Below are positions 25,795-34,480 of a stretch of DNA of 64,000 nucleotides, in pieces; positions within the stretch are counted from its first letter, which is position 1, and each line of letters begins with the position of its first letter. Position numbers and translations under genes: made by a program. The notes beneath the pieces are model-generated. The model was given only the letters and a program-made list of their open reading frames with translations, was not told the DNA's origin and did no database searches. Source of the stretch: an uncultured Tateyamaria sp. GTDB lineage: Bacteria; Pseudomonadota; Alphaproteobacteria; Rhodobacterales; Rhodobacteraceae. Location of the stretch: positions 419,001-483,000 of the forward strand of contig NZ_CANMBJ010000006.1 in assembly GCF_947496075.1 (NCBI RefSeq). Direction: 5' to 3'.

Positions 25795-27540
25795 TTAGTT
25801 TTTCAGCCAGGGCTGGGATTTGGATTGCAGCCTGCTGGCAAGCAGGCTGGCGGCAATAGAGACGAACAGGATCACAACCGTGATCGCATTGGCGAACTGC
25901 GCAAACCCTTCGGAGGCATAGCGATAGGCCACCACGGACAGGACCGGCATCGTTGGCGTAAACAGCAGCACCACCAGCGACAGGTCGCGGACGATTTTCA
26001 CAAAGATCAGGATACCGCCTGCCGTCAGCCCCCGGATCGCCAGCGGGACGGTGATTGCGCTGAGGCGGCGCGCGAACCCGGCACCGGTCATGCGGGCGCT
26101 CTCCTCAAGCTCACCGCCCACTTGCTGAATAACGGCGCGCCCGGTTTGCACCGAAAACGGCAGCAGGTAAGCGGTGGCCGCAATGACCAGCAGCGCGAAA
26201 GTGCCGTAGAGTGCGGGCAAGGGCCCAATCGGCGCGCCGAGATATGCAATGTAAGCCGCGCCAAAGGCAATGCCCGGCACCAGAAGCGGCAAGAAGCTGA
26301 TTTGCGTGATCGCCGCTGACATCCAGCCTTCGCGGTAGCGCGCTGTGGTGTAGGAGGCGAGCAGGCCCACGAACATGCCCGTAAAGGCGACCGCTGCACC
26401 GAGGGCCAGCGTAACCGTAAGTGCACGCACGATGTTTTCGTTAAATGCGATTCCTGGGATGCCTTGGGCAAAGCTTTGATCGCTTTGACCGATCCAATAG
26501 TGCAGCGTCCAGCCCGAAAAGAGGTTGGCCGAGGAAGGCGCGAGGCTGGACGCGACAAGGACGATCACCGGCACCACTGTCGCAGCCACCAGGATCACCA
26601 TTGCGATGGCAAAGAGAGGCCAGCGGGCCCCGCGCAGATCGAACCGTTTGGCCCGCCCGCCCTTGCCGGTGATCGTGGCGTAGGACCGGCGGCCGGACAC
26701 CAACCGGTTGCCTGCCCAAAGGAAGGCGGCCGAAATCAGCACCAAGAGGATGCCGATCACATAGCCGCGCCCGACCTGACCCACTTCGATCATACCGAAC
26801 AGCCGGGTCGAGAGCGTTTGCATCCGTACGGGCAACCCAAGCAGCGCGGGTGTCGCGAAGTTCGACACAGCCCCTGCAAAGCAAAGTGATCCAGCAGCAA
26901 CAAGCGCGGGCATGGTGACGGGCAGGACAATGCCCATCAGGATGCGCCGCCCTTTCGCGCCTGCGATTTGTGCGGCCTCGACCAGGTCCGAGTTCACGGT
27001 TGCCAAAGCGGCTGCGATGATGGTGAAGGCCAAGCTGAAATAGTGCAGCGTGAGCACGATCAGGGTGGGTACAATGCCCCAGGCCAGCCAATCGGGGATG
27101 TCGGCGCCCATGCCCTGCACCCATCCCACTTGCCCGCCGACCCGGTCATTGCGGAACAATGCGCCCCACGCCAGGGCCGCTGCAAAGGATGGGATCATGA
27201 AGGGCAGCGTCGCCATCACGCCGATGGTCTTGCGAAACGGGACATTGGTCATCACCACGAGCCAGGCCAGAAAGCCACCCAGCAGGATACAGCCCGTGCC
27301 CACGACCACACCGATCAAAAGCGTATTGCCCAAGGGCTTGTAGAACAGGTTTGTGGACAGACGTCCGCTCAGCACATCGCTCCAGGCACGGATCGTGTCG
27401 GGCTGGAACGTGAACAGAACGGTGCGCAGCAGGGGTAGAACAATCAGCGCGATCAGGATGGCAAGAACCACCGTCTTGAGCACCGTGCCCGGCCCGAACA
27501 GCACGCGTCGTCCCTGTCCAGTTACGGCTGTATCCGCCAT
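25795..27540 (-). CDS. ABC transporter permease, fused two-domain (FbpB/AfuB type)
   Basis: About twelve hydrophobic helices in two tandem permease domains, each with an EAA-like loop: LVEAAQIAGAKGRRILMGIV LP at about 190-210 and LEESARMTGAGFARRLSAIT VP at about 515-535 (long numbering). Start ATG 27540 (MADTAVTGQGRR) follows AAGGA by 8 nt; the maximal frame to 27618 was rejected. One gene encodes the full channel, as usual for the Fe3+/sugar-phosphate importer class. Confidence 0.92.
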   Translation of the reverse strand: MADTAVTGQGRRVLFGPGTVLKTVVLAILIALIVLPLLRTVLFTFQPDTIRAWSDVLSGRLSTNLFYKPLGNTLLIGVVVGTGCILLGGFLAWLVVMTNVPFRKTIGVMATLPFMIPSFAAALAWGALFRNDRVGGQVGWVQGMGADIPDWLAWGIVPTLIVLTLHYFSLAFTIIAAALATVNSDLVEAAQIAGAKGRRILMGIVLPVTMPALVAAGSLCFAGAVSNFATPALLGLPVRMQTLSTRLFGMIEVGQVGRGYVIGILLVLISAAFLWAGNRLVSGRRSYATITGKGGRAKRFDLRGARWPLFAIAMVILVAATVVPVIVLVASSLAPSSANLFSGWTLHYWIGQSDQSFAQGIPGIAFNENIVRALTVTLALGAAVAFTGMFVGLLASYTTARYREGWMSAAITQISFLPLLVPGIAFGAAYIAYLGAPIGPLPALYGTFALLVIAATAYLLPFSVQTGRAVIQQVGGELEESARMTGAGFARRLSAITVPLAIRGLTAGGILIFVKIVRDLSLVVLLFTPTMPVLSVVAYRYASEGFAQFANAITVVILFVSIAASLLASRLQSKSQPWLKN

Positions 27541-27621
27541 CGAGGTCATCCTTGCAGTCTTGGAATGGAAAGAGGCGGGGGCCGGTATGCTGCCACGCCA
27601 GCCCCCGCCGGCAGGCAAGCG

Positions 27622-28743
27622 CTATTGCAGCGTCAGAACCAGATCGCCGACATCGGCGCGGATCGTTGCCGTTTCCGCCGGTGCGATCCGCCATGCGGTG
27701 AAGTCGTCGAGCGGGACAGCGTCCGGATGCGGGGGGATATCGGTTCGGGTAACGTAGTCGCCAGCCACGTAGAAGGGGGCAAGGCCGGGGCCGCCGGTCT
27801 CACTCTCATCTCCCATCAGGAAGTCGATGACCAGACGGGCGGCGGCAGGGTTCTGCGGCTCGGACGCGAGCGCGAGTACGGCGGGAAAGATGATGCCTGG
27901 TGCGGGTACGACGCTGTTGGCAACCTGCAGTGCCCAGCCCTCATCGGCGTTGTCGCGGCGATCGGAGTAGCTTGTGAAACCCACCGGCGGGTTGTCCTGC
28001 CCAATTGCGCCCACAGCGACATTCACATCATCGGTTGACCCGACAAGGATCAGGTCGTTCCCAAACAGGTCGATGATGAAACGTTCACCCGCATTGGCAG
28101 CACCATCGAGGTCAATAACCTGTCCGAAATGCGCCTCATATGCGGTGCTCATCTCGTCCGCGCGCAACACGATCTCGGTCATCAGATCAAGGTAGTCGCC
28201 ACGCTGAAGCGGGTCGACCATGACAACGCGGCCCTGCCAATCATCCGTTGTCAGCGCCCACAGGTTGTCGATGGGCGCGCCGTCTGGGTTGGATTCTTCG
28301 TTATACATCAGGACCTTGGTTGACAGCCGCTGTGCCAGAAGCGGGCTGCGGTACTCCTCTGGCACACGGTCGGCCACGCGGGGCGGCACGTAGGGCGCGA
28401 TGATCCCGGTCTCCAAAAGCTCGGTCAAAACAACCGGAGTATCGGAGATGTAGATAACGTCTGCGTTTGTCACACCCGCTTGTGCCTCGGCCTTCAGGCG
28501 CGCGATCTGCTCGGTCGACGAGATGTCGAACCCTTGCAGGTCAATGCCCGGATACGCCTCTTCAAACGCGGTTTCGACCCGGCCAATGCGGCTGGTGAAG
28601 GAGTAGACGACGACGGCCCCTTCCTCCTGTGCGCGCGGCAGCAGTGTCTCCGGCGTCATGTCGTCGATGTGTCCATCCGCCAGCACGGCGGTAGACAAAA
28701 GGATACCTATCGCGCCAAGGCGCGTTACAGTCAGTCGTTTCAT
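27622..28743 (-). CDS. ABC transporter substrate-binding protein (Fbp/AfuA type)
   Basis: Periplasmic receptor. Signal peptide MKRLTVTRLGAIGILLSTAVLA, then a type 2 binding fold (VVVYSFTSRIGRVETAFEEAYPGIDLQGF, SSTEQIARLKAEAQAGVTNADVIYISDTP). 373 residues. It lacks the paired Tyr-Tyr motif that iron(III)-binding members show, which favours an organic or phosphate-bearing ligand (inference). First transporter gene after rpiR, 23 nt away. Confidence 0.92.
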   Translation of the reverse strand: MKRLTVTRLGAIGILLSTAVLADGHIDDMTPETLLPRAQEEGAVVVYSFTSRIGRVETAFEEAYPGIDLQGFDISSTEQIARLKAEAQAGVTNADVIYISDTPVVLTELLETGIIAPYVPPRVADRVPEEYRSPLLAQRLSTKVLMYNEESNPDGAPIDNLWALTTDDWQGRVVMVDPLQRGDYLDLMTEIVLRADEMSTAYEAHFGQVIDLDGAANAGERFIIDLFGNDLILVGSTDDVNVAVGAIGQDNPPVGFTSYSDRRDNADEGWALQVANSVVPAPGIIFPAVLALASEPQNPAAARLVIDFLMGDESETGGPGLAPFYVAGDYVTRTDIPPHPDAVPLDDFTAWRIAPAETATIRADVGDLVLTLQ

Positions 28744-28766
28744 GTTTTGCTCCCGTGGGCCCTAGA

Positions 28767-29642
28767 TCATTCGAACCGCTCGATCAGCTGGCCCAGCCGG
28801 TCGAGCTTCTTCAGCGTCTCCTCTTTCGCTGTAAGACCTGCCGCGATGACGATGGCATTGCAGACCGTCATCGGAACGATCAGTGTCTGGAACGCGTCCG
28901 GATCACCTGATCGCGGCGCGGCAAGTAGGTAGTCGGGACTGGGCGCGAGAAGTGCGCCGGATTTGCCCGAAATCACAATCGTCTTCGCGCCGGCCTCTCG
29001 GGCAACCTCTACCAACGCGGCATATCCCCGGGGTTGCCGGCGAAACGCAAAGCTCAGAACCACGTCACCGGGGGCAATGCCCAAGAGGTGTTCAGCCATT
29101 CCGCGCGGATCCGACGTAAGATGTTGGACATCCTTGCCGAAACGGCGAAAGCGTTTGACCATCATCAACGCCAGGACTTCCGCATTGCCGTAGCCATAGA
29201 CAAAGATGCGCCGCGCGCCCATCAACAGACCCGCCACTTCGGCGATCTGGTCGGCGTTGATGAACTCCTCGATCCGTCCAAGCGCCTGTGCCTCGTCAAG
29301 TGCCAGCTTGCCCAGGATCGTTTCCGGCGTGTTTGTCGTGATGGTCTTTTCAAACCGGGTCGCGGTCTCATGCGTCGCGATGAATTCCTCACGCAGGGCA
29401 TCACGAAACGAAGCGTAACCATCAAACCCAAGTTTTTTTGCAAGACGCGATGCGGTTGCTTCATGCACACCAACGGCGCGTGCCAATTCCCCGGCCGTCC
29501 CGAGGGCTGCAGCCGTCGGCTTTTCTATCACCGTTTCCACGAGTCGGCGTTCGCTTGGCGTCAAGCTCGGCGCCTGATCTGATATCTTGTCAATAAGGGA
29601 CACGGCAGTCTTCCAGGGATCGTTTCGCAACGATACTTGCAT
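28767..29642 (-). CDS. MurR/RpiR-family sugar-phosphate-sensing regulator
   Basis: Transcription factor with an N-terminal helix-turn-helix (LTPSERRLVETVIEKP, TAGELARAVGVHEATASRLAKKLGFDGYASFRDALREE) and a C-terminal SIS domain for sugar phosphates (ARRIFVYGYGNAEVLALMMVKRFRRFG, GDVVLSFAFRRQPRGYAALVEVAREAGAK, VISGKSGAL). Family members sense phosphosugars, which supports a phosphosugar ligand for the downstream importer. Likely autoregulated through the half-sites at 29656-29686. Confidence 0.93.
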   Translation of the reverse strand: MQVSLRNDPWKTAVSLIDKISDQAPSLTPSERRLVETVIEKPTAAALGTAGELARAVGVHEATASRLAKKLGFDGYASFRDALREEFIATHETATRFEKTITTNTPETILGKLALDEAQALGRIEEFINADQIAEVAGLLMGARRIFVYGYGNAEVLALMMVKRFRRFGKDVQHLTSDPRGMAEHLLGIAPGDVVLSFAFRRQPRGYAALVEVAREAGAKTIVISGKSGALLAPSPDYLLAAPRSGDPDAFQTLIVPMTVCNAIVIAAGLTAKEETLKKLDRLGQLIERFE

Positions 29643-29655
29643 GATTCATAAGTTT

Positions 29656-29686
29656 TTGCAAGATGACTTGCAGAAAGCTCTGCAAG
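29656..29686. promoter_or_regulatory. Three TTGCAAG half-sites upstream of rpiR
   Basis: TTGCAAG (29656-29662), CTTGCAG (29667-29673) and CTGCAAG (29680-29686). The second and third form a perfect inverted repeat with 6 nt between; the first and second form a near-perfect one with 4 nt between. Located 14-44 nt upstream of the regulator start, as expected for autoregulation. Confidence 0.6.
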
Positions 29687-29968
29687 CCTTCATTGGCGAT
29701 CCAGCCGGCTGGCGGAGTTGCCGCTTCGAATAGGTGTGATCGCGCCTCTGCTGCGAATGTCCAGAACGATGGACCCAGCCATTGGCAGACCTTCAATGGA
29801 GACAACGCAATCACCGCTTTGGTCCGCAGATCCACCATTGCCTCAGTAGTCACCGGCCTTCCGTCAAAGCTGACGACAGACGACCGCGGCTGGGCCCAAG
29901 CCAGCGCCGCCCGCCTTCGGGCAACAGAATGCGTGGCGCATGGTTAATTTCGGCTGAACCCAACGTAC

Positions 29969-30000
29969 GAAAGCCAAGCGGTTGATCCCGCTTGGCTTTC
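29969..30000. terminator. 13-bp hairpin downstream of LysRS
   Basis: GAAAGCCAAGCGG (29969-29981) and CCGCTTGGCTTTC (29988-30000) with a 6-nt loop. No T-tract on either strand; it may act as a terminator or RNA-stabilising element for the minus-strand lysRS gene ending at 30057. Confidence 0.55.
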
Positions 30001-30056
30001 GCAAGTTACTTAAATTTCAATGACATGACCGAACACCTTGTCCCCGCGGGGACAGA

Positions 30057-31634
30057 TCAGCCCACCAGCTCTCCGGCCAGCCCTTTTTCGATCAGCGCGA
30101 TGGTTTCCTGCACGCCGTAAAGGGCAATGAACCCACCAAATCGTGGCCCTTGCGAAGCCCCCAAAAGGACCTCGTACAACGCCGTGAACCAGCCCCGCAG
30201 CGGATCGAACCGGTCGCGCCCAACGGCATAGACAACCGACTGCAACGCCTCGTCGTCGATGGGCCCGTCATAGGCTTCCAACTCGGCCTTCAGTACCTCC
30301 AGCGCCTCGCGTTCGGGATCGGTCGGCAGGCGGTACACTTTGGCCGGTTTCACGAAGTCGTTGTAGTAGCGCACCGCGTGCCCCACGGCCTTATCCATGC
30401 CCGGATGCGTCTCGGGTCCGGTCTCGGGCGCGTAGCGGCGGATGAACCCCCACAGCTTGTCCTTGTCCTCGGCTTGAGAAACCGAGGCGAGGTTCAGCAG
30501 CATCGCAAAGGGCACGACCATATCGCTCTCCGGCACGTCGCCGGAATGGATGTGCCACACCGGATTCGCCGCCTTGCCCTTGTCGTCCTGCCCCGGATAG
30601 GCGCGCAGTTGCTGGTGGTATTCGTCCACTGCCTTCGGGATGACGTCAAAGAACATCCGCTTCGCCGTCTTCGGCTTTTGGTACATGAAATACGACAGCG
30701 ACTCGGTGCTGGCATAGGTCAGCCATTCATCGATGCTCACCCCGTTGCCCGACGATTTCGAAATCTTCTGTCCCTGATCATCCAAAAACAGCTCATAGCT
30801 GAAGTGGTTCGGCGGCTGCACCCCCAGCGCCCGACAGATCGCGTCATAGATCTTTTCGTTGGTGGCGTGTTCCTTGCCGTACATTTCAAAGTCGACACCC
30901 AACGCCGCCCAACGCGCGCCGAAGTCAGGCTTCCACTGCAGCTTCACGTTGCCGCCGGTGACGGGCAGGGTCCATTCCTTGCCGCTCTCATCGTCAAAGG
31001 TGACCGTGCCGTTGACCGCATCCACGTGCTTCATCGGCACATACATCACGCGGCGGCTTTCCGGATGCAGCGGGAGGAAGATGGAGTAGCTCGCCGCCCG
31101 CTCTTCGCGCAGCGACTTCAGCATGATCTTCATCAGATCATCGTATTTCTCGGCACAGCGCAGCAGAATTTCATCAAACCGGCCAGAGGCATAGAATTCG
31201 CGGGCCGAGATGAACTCGTAATCAAACCCGAACGTGTCCAGGAACCGGCGCAGCATGGCGTTGTTGTGATGGCCAAAGCTTTCATGCGTGCCGAACGGGT
31301 CTGGCACATCCGTCAGCGGGCGTTGCAGATGCTGTTCCAGCACCTCGGGGTTCGGCACATTGCCCGGCACCTTGCGCATCCCATCAAGGTCGTCCGAGAA
31401 GCAGATCAGCTTGGTCGGGATGTCCGAGATCGCCTCGAACGCGCGGCGCACCATCGTGGTGCGGGCCACTTCGCCAAAGGTGCCGATATGGGGCAGACCC
31501 GAGGGGCCATAACCCGTCTCGAACAGGACATATCCTTTCTCCGGTGGCGCCTTTTCATAGCGTTTGAGCAAGCGGCGCGCCTCTTCGAACGGCCAGGCTT
31601 TGCTGCTCATCGCGGCGTCACGGAAACTCGACAT
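30057..31634 (-). CDS. lysS: Lysyl-tRNA synthetase, class I
   Basis: Charges tRNA-Lys in the cytoplasm. Class I Rossmann motifs are visible: [17 protein letters not shown] (HIGH-type, about residue 46) and [12 protein letters not shown] (KMSKS-type, about 315). Class I LysRS is the archaeal form used by alphaproteobacteria in place of the class II enzyme. ATG 31634 ([16 protein letters not shown]) is the best guess; 31649 and 31610 are alternatives, and none has a clear ribosome site. 525 residues is standard. Confidence 0.93.
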   Translation of the reverse strand: MSSFRDAAMSSKAWPFEEARRLLKRYEKAPPEKGYVLFETGYGPSGLPHIGTFGEVARTTMVRRAFEAISDIPTKLICFSDDLDGMRKVPGNVPNPEVLEQHLQRPLTDVPDPFGTHESFGHHNNAMLRRFLDTFGFDYEFISAREFYASGRFDEILLRCAEKYDDLMKIMLKSLREERAASYSIFLPLHPESRRVMYVPMKHVDAVNGTVTFDDESGKEWTLPVTGGNVKLQWKPDFGARWAALGVDFEMYGKEHATNEKIYDAICRALGVQPPNHFSYELFLDDQGQKISKSSGNGVSIDEWLTYASTESLSYFMYQKPKTAKRMFFDVIPKAVDEYHQQLRAYPGQDDKGKAANPVWHIHSGDVPESDMVVPFAMLLNLASVSQAEDKDKLWGFIRRYAPETGPETHPGMDKAVGHAVRYYNDFVKPAKVYRLPTDPEREALEVLKAELEAYDGPIDDEALQSVVYAVGRDRFDPLRGWFTALYEVLLGASQGPRFGGFIALYGVQETIALIEKGLAGELVG

Positions 31635-31778
31635 CTCATATGATCCCATGTGGTGGGCCTGCGCCCTATGCGCGGCCCTGGCTGACTGTCCCCGCAGGGA
31701 CAATCCCGCCGCTACCTATTGCGGGCCGCCCCAGCCGTCAATATTGAGGGGGAAAGCACCCAGAAAGGACACCGGATC

Positions 31779-32201
31779 ATGGCCGCTTCACAACTCTCTC
31801 TCACGGCGCAGGATGCACTGGTCGCCATGATGATCGCCGTGTCCGCCTCGGACGAGGATATTCGCACCGCCGAACTGGTCAAAATCAACTCGGCCGTGAA
31901 CAACCTGCCCGTCTTTGCCGGCTATGACCTCGACCGGTTGAACCGGATGGCGCAGATGGTGTTCGACCTCTTTGAACAGGAAGACGGGCTGGATGCCCTG
32001 TTTGGCCTCGTGCGCGAGGCGTTGCCAGAGCGCCTGTTCGAAACGGCCTATGCCCTTGCCTGCGACGTGGCAGCCGCCGACGGCACATTGGACGAGGCGG
32101 AATTGCGCCTGCTGGAAGAGATGCGGTACGAGTTGAACATTGATCGTTTGCATGCCGCCGCCATCGAGCGCGGCGCGCGGGCGCGGCACTTGACGCTGTA
32201 G
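31779..32201 (+). CDS. TerB-like protein
   Basis: Small acidic all-helical protein of the TerB/DjlA-N type (LTAQDALVAMMIAVSASDEDIRTAELVKINSAV, ACDVAAADGTLDEAELRLLEEM). Start ATG 31779 follows AAAGGA; the maximal frame to 31719 was rejected. TerB domains are found in tellurite and stress systems, but no other Ter gene is near, so resistance is not claimed. Followed by a strong terminator. Confidence 0.85.
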   Translation: MAASQLSLTAQDALVAMMIAVSASDEDIRTAELVKINSAVNNLPVFAGYDLDRLNRMAQMVFDLFEQEDGLDALFGLVREALPERLFETAYALACDVAAADGTLDEAELRLLEEMRYELNIDRLHAAAIERGARARHLTL

Positions 32202-32262
32202 TCTCTTCAGAGAAGTAGAAATATTTACAAGGACTTAAAGTCAACCTGGCGTGTGTAGCGCG

Positions 32263-32305
32263 AGGGGCATCCGTCGCGATACGCGACGAATGCCCTTGTT
32301 TGCTT
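32263..32305 (+). terminator. Rho-independent terminator of the TerB gene
   Basis: A 16-bp stem (32263-32278 with 32282-32297, one mismatch, 3-nt loop) is followed by TGTTTGCTTTTTG, a T-rich tail on the plus strand. It also separates the convergent MACPF gene ending at 32311. Confidence 0.85.
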
Positions 32306-32310
32306 TTTGA

Positions 32311-33831
32311 TCAATCGTTCAGAACCGGGAACGCATAGAACGCAATGCCTTTAGCCGCATTGATCGGATTGGGGTTATGCCAGCACTGGCGTTTGTAAGT
32401 AGGAATCTCCGGGACAACGGACAGAGTCCACTGGTTCGGGTTCACATCGGCGCATTGCTGGTAAACCGGAATCGTCCCATCTACATGGGTTTGGTAGGCG
32501 TAGAACATGACATTGCCTGTATCCCCAGAAGACGTCGCATGTGGACCCGTTGCCGGGCTGAAGTTCGGATCATAAATCTGTGCGTCTTTCTGAATTGAAT
32601 ACACATAATAGTTGTTGAAATTCGGCTCTGTGACCTGACCGTAGATGTAGCCGTATACGGGCACCAGCCCGGCATCATCATCCGGGGAGTTTGCCACATA
32701 GAACGGGACATTTGACAGATTGCCGTTTCCGACCTGCAGCGGCAGCCAGCACGAATCCGTTTCGGTCGCCAGGTTGTCGTTCAAGGACACCATTTGAAGC
32801 TGGCGGTTGTCATGCCCCACACGGAACATGTGGCCATAAAGGTACGCGGGCTGAAAGCTTGTATCCGTTTTGAACGTGTTTCCAGCAATGTATGCTTCGA
32901 AAGCGGCCTTCAAAGCGTCTGCGCGCGCCTCATTCCCGTCGTCAACAAGGGTCCAGATCGGCGTTAACCCCTCAGATTCCGTGTAGTCGATCAGGTCGAG
33001 CGCATCGTTGGAATATGTCAGGCTTTCGACCCATTTTTGAATGCCCTCATGGTCAAATTGTGTCATCGAAGGACCCGTCGACACCACAGTCGCATTTCCA
33101 CCTACGATGAAGTTTTGGAAATGAGACCCGTCGTAAAAGTGTTGTGCGGATTGCGACAGCGATGTCGTCGTTTTACCCGATGCAAAGACGCCGTAGCTGC
33201 CCGTGATCCCTGCCGTCAGCGCCTGCGTTGACGACGAGTATTTGGAGAATGTCGACGCGGAGATGAGGATCGATCCGCCGAACACGCCACCCGTCAAGAA
33301 GTGCGAACCAAACGTCTGGATCACTTCGTCTGCCGTCAACGGGTTCGTGCCTGTGCCGTTAATCGCCTCTTTGACAGTTTGAATGAGATAGGGGCGCAGG
33401 TCAGTTAACGGCTGCATCTGCAGCGCGATCATCTGGTACATTGCGTAGTACTGGGTGAACGAAAAGCTGGAACTGTCCATCCGTTGAGCGTTGTATGTGC
33501 TGGTGATGGATCCTGCGAAACCGTTATATTCGCCGGAAGCGTCGATGGAGACCGACAGCTTTTGCGAAAGCTCCTGTGCCGATGTACCTGCGAACACGCG
33601 CGCGTTTGAAGTGTGATTGAAGTTCGGGTTGGTGAACTTGGGCAATTTGTAGGTTACACCGGCCTGAGCGTAGGTTGTCATGTCCTTTTCAGGCAATTCG
33701 GTGAAATCAAACAGCGCTGCCTTCAGCGCGTTCTGGCTGGCATACGCGCCCTTCACCACGTCGTAGCCTTTGTACATGGCGTTCCAGCCGGGGGGATGGA
33801 TTACATCTGCTGGAATTGCTTTGGAAGTCAT
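32311..33831 (-). CDS. MACPF (perforin-like) protein
   Basis: Probable pore-forming or MACPF-fold protein. The MACPF signature FGSHFLTGGVFGG lies at about residues 174-186, with a glycine-rich turn and a long beta region on either side; the C-terminal 170 residues carry repeats such as PFYVANSPDD, VPVYGYIYGQV, MFYAYQT and IPVYQQC, a possible beta-propeller or lectin-like binding region. No signal peptide. ATG 33831 (MTSKAIPADVIHPPG) is chosen because AGGGA stands 7 nt upstream; ATG 33897 gives 22 more residues with no ribosome site. No immunity gene is next to it. Confidence 0.87.
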   Translation of the reverse strand: MTSKAIPADVIHPPGWNAMYKGYDVVKGAYASQNALKAALFDFTELPEKDMTTYAQAGVTYKLPKFTNPNFNHTSNARVFAGTSAQELSQKLSVSIDASGEYNGFAGSITSTYNAQRMDSSSFSFTQYYAMYQMIALQMQPLTDLRPYLIQTVKEAINGTGTNPLTADEVIQTFGSHFLTGGVFGGSILISASTFSKYSSSTQALTAGITGSYGVFASGKTTTSLSQSAQHFYDGSHFQNFIVGGNATVVSTGPSMTQFDHEGIQKWVESLTYSNDALDLIDYTESEGLTPIWTLVDDGNEARADALKAAFEAYIAGNTFKTDTSFQPAYLYGHMFRVGHDNRQLQMVSLNDNLATETDSCWLPLQVGNGNLSNVPFYVANSPDDDAGLVPVYGYIYGQVTEPNFNNYYVYSIQKDAQIYDPNFSPATGPHATSSGDTGNVMFYAYQTHVDGTIPVYQQCADVNPNQWTLSVVPEIPTYKRQCWHNPNPINAAKGIAFYAFPVLND

Positions 33832-34163
33832 TGATTTGTCCCTGAGTTCAATCATACCGGGTGACCCTAGGGCGTCTTTGACATTGGAGAAACTCATTTT
33901 TTGAATTTCACCGCGGGCGTACTTTGGCGATGTAGAACAAGGACAGGGCAGCGCCGCCGTGAACTGGCGCGGTACATCATGGTGCGCGCGCGACTTCTGC
34001 CGTCAGCACGCCGTACCTGGTCCTGCTTTTGCCCATTTTCAGCTTGGCGTTTCCGGATGGCCGGGGTTTCTGACATGCGAGGTCCCGGCGTGTCGCTCGC
34101 CAAAAATGAGAGGCAATGTGGCGGTCACGGCGCGCCTGTAGTTCCGTGACATACCGTGATCGC

Positions 34164-34211
34164 GATTTCCTTTGCGCGACTCAATCGGATTTCCTATACG
34201 CGCCTCAGTCG
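34164..34211 (+). repeat. Two 24-bp near-identical tandem units in the riboswitch promoter
   Basis: GATTTCCTTTGCGCGACTCA.. (34164-34187) and GATTTCCTATACGCGCCTCA.. (34188-34211) match at 20 of 24 positions. The first unit carries the -35, the second the -10 of the promoter listed next. Confidence 0.6.
34172..34200 (+). promoter_or_regulatory. Promoter of the glycine riboswitch transcript
   Basis: TTGCGC (34172-34177), 17-nt spacer, TATACG (34195-34200). The TTG core of the -35 is what matters most in Rhodobacter-type promoters. Expected transcription start about 34207, 18 nt before the aptamer. Confidence 0.65.
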
Positions 34212-34224
34212 CAGAGGCCGACAT

Positions 34225-34427
34225 GGGAGAGCGCAGCGCAGGCTGCCGCCGAAGGAGCAACGCCCCGGAAACTCTCAGGCACCACGAACCGTGCCGGCCG
34301 CGCCCCCGTTCAGGGGCACATGTGATGATCTGGAGAGTGGTCGGACGTCACGCGCCCGGCCCACCGAAGGAGAAAGCGGCCCTGTTGGTCCGTGAAGCTC
34401 TCAGGTCTCGCGACAGATGGGGACGCT
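34225..34427 (+). ncRNA. Tandem glycine riboswitch
   Basis: Two glycine aptamers in series. The first (34225-34322) shows GGGAGAG, CCGCCGAAGGAGCAACGC and AACTCTCAGGCACC. The second (34331-34427) shows GGAGAGT, CCACCGAAGGAGAAAGC, AGCTCTCAGGTCTC and GACAGATGGGGACGC. These are the conserved cores of the class. It controls the downstream D-amino-acid dehydrogenase, not the usual gcv operon. Confidence 0.95.
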
Positions 34428-34453
34428 TGCCCGGCACGGTGCCGGATGCGTCC
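34421..34453 (+). promoter_or_regulatory. Riboswitch expression-platform hairpin
   Basis: GGACGC and CCGGC (34421-34437) pair with GCCGG and GCGTCC (34441-34453). The hairpin begins in the last aptamer bases and ends 28 nt before the start codon, so it probably switches translation initiation or termination with ligand binding. No T-tract, so translational control is more likely. Confidence 0.65.
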
Positions 34454-34480
34454 ATATCTGCGTGCACTGGGAGAACCCCC

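Larger units (their letters stand above)
29643..30056. other. Regulatory intergenic region
   Basis: No convincing gene (an 87-residue frame at 29590-29853 is a Cys/Arg-poor shadow without support). Holds the RpiR half-sites and, near LysRS, an inverted repeat. Confidence 0.45.

Noticed and set aside
29590..29853. 87-residue frame before rpiR
   Set aside because: Overlaps the rpiR start and its operator-like sites; no motif, no ribosome site.
30150..31643. 497-residue open frame opposite LysRS
   Set aside because: Shadow of the high-GC synthetase gene with His/Arg-rich composition and no motif.
34172..34480. N-terminal extension of the D-amino-acid dehydrogenase
   Set aside because: The bases are the glycine riboswitch; the start at 34481 has a ribosome site and the correct FAD fold.
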